A program made the translations under genes and the position numbers. A stretch of 14,327 nucleotides of DNA from an uncultured Pseudomonadota bacterium. GTDB taxonomy: Bacteria > Myxococcota_A > UBA796 > UBA9615. Location: assembly GCA_937907595.1 (NCBI GenBank), contig CALCXL010000378.1:1-14327 (forward strand), given 5' to 3'. Position 1 is the stretch's first letter. Each line of letters begins with the position of its first letter. Below are positions 6,657 to 12,735 of the stretch, in pieces. Below the pieces are notes generated by a model. The model was given only the letters and a program-made list of their open reading frames with translations. It made no database searches and was not told the origin of the DNA.

Positions 6657-7721
6657 TCAGTAGGACTCGACGTCCCGGTCGGGCACCAGCGCGTTGCGGT
6701 GGCCGAAGGGTTTGGAGATGCGGCGATCCCAGGGCCCTTCGGCGTCCGGGTCCATGCCCGCGTGCTTGCGCAGCTGCTGGATCACCCCGAGCATGCGCGG
6801 CGGCGGCGGCGTCTGCACCTTGATGTAGGCGTCGGTGCGCGGGTGGATGAAGCCCAGGGTCGCCGCGTGCAGCATCTGCCCCCGCAGCGGCTTGAGCAGC
6901 ACCCGCAGCCGCGGATCCCCGGGCCACCAGCGCTGCTTGGTGCCGCCGTAGCGCGGGTCCCCCACCAGGGGGTGCCCGAACTCGCTGAGGTGCACCCGGA
7001 TCTGGTGTGTGCGACCGGTGTCCAGGGAGCACTCGACCATCGCCACCGGGCCGTAGTCCTCGGCCACCCGGTAGTGGCTGATGGCGTGCTTGCCGTGGCC
7101 CGACGTGATGCTGGCCATGCGCTTGCGGTCGCGCGGGTCCCGGCCGATCGTCGTGGTGATCGTGCCCTCCGACGGGGCCGGCGGGCCGCCGTAGACGAGG
7201 CAGACGTAGAGCCGCTCGATGGAGTGCTCGCGGAACTGCTCGCTCAGGTGCCGGTGGGTGTGGTCGTTCTTCGCCACCAGCAGCAGGCCCGACGTGTCCT
7301 TGTCGATGCGGTGCACGATCCCCGGCCGCTCGATCCCGTTGATGCCGCTCAGGTCGTCGCAGTGGTGCAGCAGCGCGTTGACCAGGGTGCCGTGCAGGTC
7401 GTGCGATGTGGGGTGCACCACCATGCCCACGGGCTTGTTGACCACCAACAGGTCCGAGTCCTCGTGCACGACGTCCAGGGGGATGTCCTCGGCGTCCACG
7501 TCCCCGGCCTTCACCTCGGGCACCCGCAGCTCGATGACCTCCCCCGCCCGCAGCCGGTGGGAGCGACGGCAGCTGAGCCCGTCCACGGTGGCGTGTCCCT
7601 CGTCGATCAAACGCTGCACGTAGGCCCGACTGAGCTCCGGATTGCGGGCCGTCAGGAACTGGTCGATGCGCGACCCGGCTGCCTTGGGGTGGATCTCGAA
7701 CTCGTGGATCTGGACGGCCAT
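6657..7721 (-). CDS. rluD: RluA/RluD-family 23S rRNA pseudouridine synthase
   Basis: 354 aa. An N-terminal S4 RNA-binding domain (about 16-70, SRIDQFLTARNPELSRAYVQ) is followed by the RluA catalytic domain. The catalytic Asp is Asp140 in GIVHRIDKDTSG (134-145). Other family landmarks are VVNKPVGMVVHP (93-104), ERLYVCLVYG (169-178), GRTHQIRVHL (236-245), and HPLVGDPRYGG (250-260). RluD isomerises uridines in helix 69 of 23S rRNA, while relatives (RluC, RluA) use other sites; S4 plus overall length favours RluD/RluC. The C-terminal tail beyond about residue 320 is not part of the conserved fold. ATG 7721 was chosen because it precedes the S4 domain; codons further upstream are proline-rich and unlike the family. 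TACCCT (7728-7733) sits 6 nt before the ATG and no SD is seen, so the transcript may be leaderless. In E. coli rluD is next to pgeF; here they are on the same strand but separated by the two lipoprotein genes. Confidence 0.92.
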   Translation of the reverse strand: MAVQIHEFEIHPKAAGSRIDQFLTARNPELSRAYVQRLIDEGHATVDGLSCRRSHRLRAGEVIELRVPEVKAGDVDAEDIPLDVVHEDSDLLVVNKPVGMVVHPTSHDLHGTLVNALLHHCDDLSGINGIERPGIVHRIDKDTSGLLLVAKNDHTHRHLSEQFREHSIERLYVCLVYGGPPAPSEGTITTTIGRDPRDRKRMASITSGHGKHAISHYRVAEDYGPVAMVECSLDTGRTHQIRVHLSEFGHPLVGDPRYGGTKQRWWPGDPRLRVLLKPLRGQMLHAATLGFIHPRTDAYIKVQTPPPPRMLGVIQQLRKHAGMDPDAEGPWDRRISKPFGHRNALVPDRDVESY

Positions 7722-7771
7722 GGGCGCAGGGTAGCGCCCCGGACTGTCGATGGGCCTCGACGTCGCGCCGG

Positions 7772-8968
7772 TCAGCGCAGGTCGTGGCCTGCCAGGTAGC
7801 GGTCGGGGGTCTCGGGCACCGGCAGCTTGAGCAGGCGGCACATCTGGCTCAGGTAGCCCTTGAGGTAGACCTTGGCGGGCAGGTCATCGATGCGGTCGTC
7901 TTCGATGTACCGGAGCATCGCCAGGCCGATCTTCGTGCGCGTGGCGATGTCCTGCAGGCTGACGTCCAGCTCCCGGCGCACCTGGCGCAGGTACTCGCCG
8001 TTGACGCCGCCGCAGTCCATCTCGAAGGCCTCCAGGATGTCCGGCGACAGCGAGGAGACCGACAGGGGGCCCACGGCGCGGGTGCGCACCGTCTCCCGGT
8101 GCCAGCGGCGGGAGCGCTCGTCGTCCTGCAGCTTCGTGGCCGCCGCCACCGCCGGGATGCGGGCCAGGGTAGTGGCCTGCTGGGGGCTGGTGACCTGGGC
8201 GCCGGGCAGCTCGCGGGTCGTGGGGTCCGTGCGGGGCTGCAGCTGCGGCACGTCCAGGCCGCGTCCGCGCACGCTGCTCAGCTTGGGGCCGGCCGCGCTC
8301 AGCATGGAGGGCATGCCGGCCGTCCAGGGGGCGGGGCCTGCGTCGGGCACGTCGATCTGCGCCGCGACCCGCGACGGGGCCTGGGGTGCCGACCAGGACG
8401 GCTCGAGTTCGGGCACCTCCTCCAGGGAGTCCAACAGGATCTCCACCGACGCCACCGCCTCCTGGGGCTCAACCGGCAGGGTCATCGGCTCGGGCACCAG
8501 CAGCTGCGAGGGGTCGATGAGGGGGATCGGCGTCGGCCCCGCCACGGGCGCGAAGGTCGAGGTGGGCGTCTCGGCCTCCATCAGCGGCGTCTGATCCGCC
8601 AGCTCCGCCTCTTCGGCGCGCTTGCGGCCCAGCCGGTGGGCCAGCAGCTCGATGGGGCTGGGCTCGTCCAGGGCGTGCACCTGGTCGAAGAACCGGTCCG
8701 CGTCGCGCGGCACCGTGCGGCCCACCCGACCCGTGCGGTGGTACTTGTCGTAGCGCCGCGCCGACTCCCCGTTGCTCAGGATGCGGAAGGCTTCGTCGAT
8801 CTTGGCCGCAATCGCCTCCGTCTCCTCCGCGGAGTAGAGGCTGTGCATCGCCATGGAGTCCGGCCGAAAGCTCTGCCGGACCTGGCGGTACGCACGCTTC
8901 ACGTCCTCGTTGGAGGCCGCGGGGGCCACGTTCAAGATCTCGTAGTAGTCCTGCGTTACGAACTTCAT
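7772..8968 (-). CDS. J-domain/RodZ-type helix-turn-helix hybrid protein
   Basis: 398 aa in three parts. Residues 5-77 form a J-domain-like region (DYYEILNVAPAASNEDVKRAYRQ ... AFRILSNGESARRYD), but the HPD tripeptide that stimulates DnaK reads Arg-Pro-Asp (35-37). Residues about 80-300 are low-complexity, rich in Pro, Ala, Glu and Ser, and probably disordered. Residues about 324-385 are a Cro/RodZ-like HTH (GEYLRQVRRELDVSLQDIAT ... YLKGYLSQMCRLLKLP), very similar to the cytoplasmic HTH of RodZ, which contacts MreB. No membrane segment is present, unlike true RodZ. The gene follows the MinD-like gene on the same strand (125-bp gap) and precedes rluD by 50 bp. ATG 8968 begins the J-domain directly; an ATG at 9028 would add 20 residues unlike a J-domain. 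It is likely an adaptor in spatial organisation or regulation rather than a classical co-chaperone (inference). Confidence 0.82.
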   Translation of the reverse strand: MKFVTQDYYEILNVAPAASNEDVKRAYRQVRQSFRPDSMAMHSLYSAEETEAIAAKIDEAFRILSNGESARRYDKYHRTGRVGRTVPRDADRFFDQVHALDEPSPIELLAHRLGRKRAEEAELADQTPLMEAETPTSTFAPVAGPTPIPLIDPSQLLVPEPMTLPVEPQEAVASVEILLDSLEEVPELEPSWSAPQAPSRVAAQIDVPDAGPAPWTAGMPSMLSAAGPKLSSVRGRGLDVPQLQPRTDPTTRELPGAQVTSPQQATTLARIPAVAAATKLQDDERSRRWHRETVRTRAVGPLSVSSLSPDILEAFEMDCGGVNGEYLRQVRRELDVSLQDIATRTKIGLAMLRYIEDDRIDDLPAKVYLKGYLSQMCRLLKLPVPETPDRYLAGHDLR

Positions 8969-9093
8969 CGTCGTCTGCCGCTCGTTGCCCGGCGCTGCAC
9001 TGCTCAACGTGCGCCGGCTGCTCATCATCTGCTCAGCTTCTGTTTCGACCCCACGAGGCCCCTGTGTGGCCCCCGCTCCTCAACCATCGATCC
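8969..9093 (-). other. Short gap between the MinD-like and J/HTH genes
   Basis: 125 bp with no strong promoter, terminator or SD recognised on the minus strand. It is long for a tight operon. A low-similarity 5' extension of the J/HTH frame reaches 9028. Nothing else is supported here. Confidence 0.4.
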
Positions 9094-10140
9094 CTACCCG
9101 CTCGCGCCCACCGCCGCCGCTGCCTGCTGCAGCGACCATCGCCAATCCCCGGCCGAAGCCACGTCCTCGTCCTGCGCCATGCGCCGGAGCAGGTCGTCCA
9201 CTTCCATGCCCAACAGGTCCGTCGCGCTGCCGGCGCTCACCGCCTTGCGACGGGCCTGGATCCAACCCTCGTCCTGAAACGGCAGCACCGCGCGGTACCG
9301 CAGGTCCAGACCCAGACCGTCCCGCGCCGCCCGGGCCAGCGCGTGGCCCACGTCCACGTCGTCGCCCCGGCGCGCCCGGTTCAACACCAGGAACAGCGGC
9401 TGCCTTCCCGCCCGCGCCGCCAGCTCCGCCGCGCTCAGGGACGTGGTCCGCGCCACCGCGCGCAGCCAGCCTGCCGGCCGACCCTCACACGCCGTCCACG
9501 CTTCAGCCAGCGCCTGCCGCGCCGCCTCCGCCCCCAGCGTCCGATTCAGCCAGGGCGTGACCGCCCGCGCGAAGACCCGAGCCAGCAGCCGGCCCGCCGC
9601 CTCCAGGGGCAGACGCTCGGGCGCCGTCACCAGCACCGGCACGTCCGCCGCCAACCAGAGGTCCAGGGCCACCGTGGAGCTGCCCGCCGGCAGGTCCAAC
9701 AGCACCCGGTCCGCCGGCAGCGCCGCGATGTGCGCCTGCAGCTGCCGCGCCGAGCGCCGGGTGGGGTCTCCGTCCAGGGGAGCGCCGCCGCCCAGCACCA
9801 CCAGGTCGGGGTGCTCCCGGCTGGCTTCCCCAACTCCGCCCTGCCAGGCGCCTCTCCCCGCGCCCTGCAGGCCCATGAGCCCGGCCAGCCCCGGCCCCGT
9901 CCAGTCGGCGTCCACGGCACAGACCCGGTGGCCCTGCCGAACCATGCGTGCCGCAAGCACTCCGGCCAGCGTGGTGCGACCCACCCCACCGCTGCCCGAG
10001 GCCACCGCCCACACCCGCGCGTCATCGCCCGCGCTCACGCGCAGGGCGGCGAGGGGCTTCCGGTCGCCGGGTCGGATGACGGGGACAGCGGGACGATTCA
10101 CGGGGGCGGTTCCGAAGCTGGGGGGTCGATGGGAAAACAT
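9094..10140 (-). CDS. MinD/ParA/FlhG-like ATPase with altered P-loop
   Basis: 348 aa from the ATG at 10140. It is a deviant-Walker-type SIMIBI ATPase: the P-loop is SGSGGVGRTT (48-57), followed by CAVDADWTGPGL (74-85, like the family's VDxDxxGP) and LLDLPAGSST (147-156, the Walker B segment). A FlhG/MinD-like block LAADVPVLVTAPERLPLEAAGR comes next. In canonical members the loop is KGGxGKT[ST]; here both the signature Lys and the phosphate-contacting Lys are replaced, by Ser50 and Arg55. Nucleotide handling may therefore be altered. The C-terminal half includes FLVLNRARRGDDVDVG and AVLPFQDE, typical of MinD-like folds. Related ATPases position division, flagellar or motility machinery at the membrane. 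It is encoded just upstream of the J/HTH gene, consistent with a polarity pair (inference). The start is uncertain: GTG 10167 and GTG 10101 are in frame, and none has a well-placed SD. Confidence 0.85.
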   Translation of the reverse strand: MFSHRPPSFGTAPVNRPAVPVIRPGDRKPLAALRVSAGDDARVWAVASGSGGVGRTTLAGVLAARMVRQGHRVCAVDADWTGPGLAGLMGLQGAGRGAWQGGVGEASREHPDLVVLGGGAPLDGDPTRRSARQLQAHIAALPADRVLLDLPAGSSTVALDLWLAADVPVLVTAPERLPLEAAGRLLARVFARAVTPWLNRTLGAEAARQALAEAWTACEGRPAGWLRAVARTTSLSAAELAARAGRQPLFLVLNRARRGDDVDVGHALARAARDGLGLDLRYRAVLPFQDEGWIQARRKAVSAGSATDLLGMEVDDLLRRMAQDEDVASAGDWRWSLQQAAAAVGASG

Positions 10141-10269
10141 CCCTCCGAACGCCCCCGATACTTCCACGACCGATCCCCGCTTTCAAGGCCTGATTTCGGA
10201 CGCGCACCTTTTCTGAGATCGGCGGAATTCATGGATCTTCTTCGTGATCGCCGCCGGGGCCGACCGATG

Positions 10270-10302
10270 TTATCCACAGTGTGTGGACAAGGCCGTGGAT
10301 AA
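10270..10302. promoter_or_regulatory. Cluster of three DnaA boxes
   Basis: 10270-10278 is TTATCCACA, a perfect consensus box. 10282-10290 is TGTGGACAA, the reverse complement of TTGTCCACA (one base off, and the form favoured in high-G+C bacteria). 10294-10302 is CGTGGATAA, the reverse complement of TTATCCACG (last base off). The first two are inverted with a 3-bp spacer, forming a near-palindrome. A fourth, weaker site, TGTGGATCA (reverse complement TGATCCACA), lies at 10384-10392. Confidence 0.65.
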
Positions 10303-10359
10303 GCGTCGTGGTAGTTCTCGCCGGATCTGGCAAGGGCGTGGAAACTCGGAGCTTTTCCA

Positions 10360-10431
10360 GCAATCCGGAGCGCCACCGTGCCCTGTGGATCACTGGATCA
10401 GGGCCGACGTACGCTGATCCGTCCGGATTGC
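10360..10431. repeat. Nested inverted repeats
   Basis: The outer arms GCAATCCGGA (10360-10369) and TCCGGATTGC (10422-10431) are perfectly complementary over 10 bp. Inside them, GGATCAG (10395-10401) and CTGATCC (10414-10420) form a perfect 7-bp hairpin with a 12-nt loop. The degenerate DnaA box at 10384-10392 lies between the outer arms. The structure could act at the DNA level (origin, operator) or in the RNA downstream of the kinase gene. Confidence 0.6.
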
Positions 10432-10476
10432 GTCAACGCTGGCGAAAATTGCCGTTCTGGGGGGAGGCGGGCCTGC

Positions 10477-12669
10477 TCAGGCGCCGACGACGGGAGGTAG
10501 CACGCCCACGGGTTCGCGGTCCACCTCGGTCGGCTCTTCGTCCAGCTCCGGGTCGGGCAGGGGCAGGCGCAGGGTGAAGCGGGTGCCGCTGCCGGGCAGG
10601 GAGACGAGCTCGATCTCGCCGCCGTGGCCTCGCATGATGCGCTCGCAGATGGCCAGGCCCAGGCCGGTTCCCTGCGCCTTCGTCGTGAAGAAGGGGATGA
10701 AGAGCTTGGCGGCGTCCTTCGGCTGGATGCCCACGCCCTCGTCCTCGAAGGTGAGCTCCACGGCGTCGCGGGTGGTGACGGAGCCCCGCTTGACCCGGAC
10801 CTCGGCCAGCCCGGGGGCCTGGACGCGCAGGGAGGGGACGCGGTCGTCTGAGGCCAGGTGGGCGCGCACGGTGAGGGTGCCCCCGCGACCGGACATGGCG
10901 TCGATGCCGTTGAGCACCACGTTGAGCACCACCTGCTTGAGCTTCTCGATGTCCATGGGCACCGCCGGCACGGTGTCGTCGGCGACGTAGTCCAGCAGGA
11001 CGTTGCGGGGCAGGCCCTGGGCCCGGACCATCGCCAGCACGCCGCGCAGGAGCAGGTCGGGGGGCACGGGTTCCACGATCATCATCACCGGCCGCGCGTA
11101 GTCCAGGAACTGGGTGACCACGCCGTCCAGGCGGTCGACCTCCTCGCGGATGATGCCCAGGAACTCGGCCTGGACCGCGGCGCTGGCGCTGGGCCGGGCG
11201 ATGACCTGCACGGCGCCCTTGATGGCGCCCAGGGGGTTGCGGATCTCGTGCGCCAGGCCGGCCGACATCTCGCCCAGGGCGGCCAGGCGCTCGCGCTCCT
11301 TGACGCTCTCGAACGCGCGGGAGTTGTCGATGAGCACCGCAGCGCGCTCGGCCACGTCGCGCAACAGGCCCAGCTCCGGGTAGGAGAAGGCCTGGCCGCC
11401 GGGCTTGAGGCGGAGGTTCCACACGCCGACCACGGTGTTGCCGATGCGCAGGGGCAGAGCCAGGTCGGCCTGCAGGCCCGCCATCTGGGCCGCGACCCCG
11501 CCCCGCCAGTGGGGTTCGGACGCGGCGCCCGCCAGGCCCACCTCCGTGTCCAGATCGTCGACCAGGTACCAGTCGCGGCCGGCCAGGAAGCCGTCGATGA
11601 AGGGGCGCGGCGGGAACGCGGGCAGCAAGGGCTGCTCGGGGTGGCCTTCGACGCGGCGGAGCCGGAAGCCGTCGCGGCGGTCGTCGTAGAGGTACAGGGA
11701 GGACAGGTCCACGCGGCCGGTGAACAGGGTGCCGTCGAAGAGGGCGTCGAGGAGCTGCTCGATCTCGATGAGGCCGGGCAGCCGCGCCTTCATGTCCACC
11801 AGCGCGCGGATCTGATCGTGGCGCTCGCGGGCGAAGAGGCGGTCGACCTGCTGGATCGCGGCGTCGCGGATGGGCTCGTACAGGATGATCACCAGGATGG
11901 AGGCGATCAGGGTGTCCACGGCCTCGGCGAAGGGCCCGTTGCCCCGGCCGACCAGGCGGACCAGCACGCCGTAGACCGAGCCGAGCACCACGCCCATCAC
12001 CACGAAGACGACGACCTGGGACACGATCTCCTGGGGGTCCAGCAGGCGCTGCCGGTTGATGACCTGGGCCAGGAAGTAGACGTGCGCGGCCACCGCGAGG
12101 GAGCCGATGGGTGGGAACAGCAGCTCCTTGCCGGAGCCGAAGAAGTTCCAGTCCAGCAGGAGCATCTCCGCGGCCATGGCGGCCACCGCGAAGGCGCCGC
12201 TGGCCAGGAGGTAGCGCAGCCGGTCGCGCTCGCCCCGGCGGTCGATGCCGGCGACGACGCGGCCCAGGCCCACCACGCCCACGATCAAGCCACCGAAGAC
12301 CAGGAAGCCGTTGGTGGTCAGGACGACCGGGTGGGTGCTGCCGAGCACGGCGATGGCGACGATCTGCCCGAAGGCGGCCACGTAGAAGAACGGCGTCAGG
12401 TGGCGCGTGGGCGGATCGAAGGGGCGGAGGATCAGGCCGTAGACCTGCAGCACCGCGGGGGTGACGAAGAGGGCGGCGATCAGCACGCCGTAGCGCCAGG
12501 CTCCCTCGTCGGTGACGATCAGGAAGAACAGGCACAGGAACGTGATCGACAGGACGCCGGTAAAGAAGGCGAAGTCCTGGTGCAGGCGCTCGCGGGAGCC
12601 GCGGATCAGGGACGACAGCGCGACGGTCAGGCACATCAGCGCGGTGAACAGGGGGGCGACGGTCTCCAC
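10477..12669 (-). CDS. Membrane GAF-domain sensor histidine kinase, orphan
   Basis: 730 aa. Hydrophobic segments fill residues about 1-270 (for example 5-22, 35-52, 60-80, 93-112, 118-138, 156-172, 186-204, 214-236 and 250-266), giving roughly nine membrane helices as in 7TM-type histidine kinase sensors. A GAF-like domain follows (about 300-450). The HisKA dimerisation/phosphoacceptor helix has His474 in GEMSAGLAHEIRNPLGA (467-482). The ATP-binding HATPase_c domain shows the N-box QVVLNVVLNGIDAM (579-592), G1 DEGVGI (643-648), F-box FIPFFTTK (657-664) and G2 GTGLGLA (667-673). All catalytic landmarks are intact and the overall output module is NtrB/AtoS-like. No response regulator is adjacent, so the partner and signal are unknown. 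GTG 12669 was chosen because the first membrane helix starts right after it; TAGACT at 12676-12681 lies 6 nt upstream with no SD, suggesting leaderless expression. Confidence 0.92.
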   Translation of the reverse strand: METVAPLFTALMCLTVALSSLIRGSRERLHQDFAFFTGVLSITFLCLFFLIVTDEGAWRYGVLIAALFVTPAVLQVYGLILRPFDPPTRHLTPFFYVAAFGQIVAIAVLGSTHPVVLTTNGFLVFGGLIVGVVGLGRVVAGIDRRGERDRLRYLLASGAFAVAAMAAEMLLLDWNFFGSGKELLFPPIGSLAVAAHVYFLAQVINRQRLLDPQEIVSQVVVFVVMGVVLGSVYGVLVRLVGRGNGPFAEAVDTLIASILVIILYEPIRDAAIQQVDRLFARERHDQIRALVDMKARLPGLIEIEQLLDALFDGTLFTGRVDLSSLYLYDDRRDGFRLRRVEGHPEQPLLPAFPPRPFIDGFLAGRDWYLVDDLDTEVGLAGAASEPHWRGGVAAQMAGLQADLALPLRIGNTVVGVWNLRLKPGGQAFSYPELGLLRDVAERAAVLIDNSRAFESVKERERLAALGEMSAGLAHEIRNPLGAIKGAVQVIARPSASAAVQAEFLGIIREEVDRLDGVVTQFLDYARPVMMIVEPVPPDLLLRGVLAMVRAQGLPRNVLLDYVADDTVPAVPMDIEKLKQVVLNVVLNGIDAMSGRGGTLTVRAHLASDDRVPSLRVQAPGLAEVRVKRGSVTTRDAVELTFEDEGVGIQPKDAAKLFIPFFTTKAQGTGLGLAICERIMRGHGGEIELVSLPGSGTRFTLRLPLPDPELDEEPTEVDREPVGVLPPVVGA

Positions 12670-12735
12670 GCGGGCAGTCTAACGGCGCGGCGGCGGGGCG
12701 AGCGGGAAGGGCCCTGGCCTCCTACACTTCGGCCC
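12670..12735. promoter_or_regulatory. Divergent promoter region of the kinase gene and selA
   Basis: Only 66 bp separate the two GTG codons. TAGACT (minus strand, 12676-12681) is 6 nt before the kinase GTG. TACACT (plus strand, 12723-12728) is 7 nt before the selA GTG. Both fit a TANNNT -10 whose transcript would start at or next to the start codon. No -35 consensus is evident, and neither gene has an SD. Confidence 0.5.

Larger units (their letters stand above)
10141..10476. other. Non-coding region with DnaA boxes and inverted repeats (candidate origin/DnaA target)
   Basis: About 336 bp without a credible gene, between two minus-strand genes, and clearly richer in A+T than its surroundings (for example 10180-10250 and 10430-10450). 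It contains a DnaA-box cluster at 10270-10302, a further degenerate box at 10384-10392, a 10-bp inverted repeat (10360-10369 / 10422-10431) and a 7-bp hairpin inside it. Possible roles are a replication origin, a DnaA-regulated promoter for the MinD-like gene, or the kinase gene's 3' end. No dnaA, dnaN, gidA or parB is in view to support an origin. Confidence 0.5.

Noticed and set aside
10172..10419. Eight GATC sites in the candidate origin region, as in E. coli oriC
   Set aside because: GATC is also frequent in neighbouring coding DNA (for example 2200-2500), so the density is not specific, and Dam/SeqA control is not expected in this kind of genome.
10433..12634. Second long minus-strand frame overlapping the histidine kinase
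   Set aside because: It is out of frame with the kinase, very Arg/Pro-rich and without motifs.
10858..12735. Long open frame continuing upstream of selA
   Set aside because: It is antisense to the histidine kinase and shows no SelA similarity before GTG 12736. The His- and Gln-rich composition is typical of a shadow frame.
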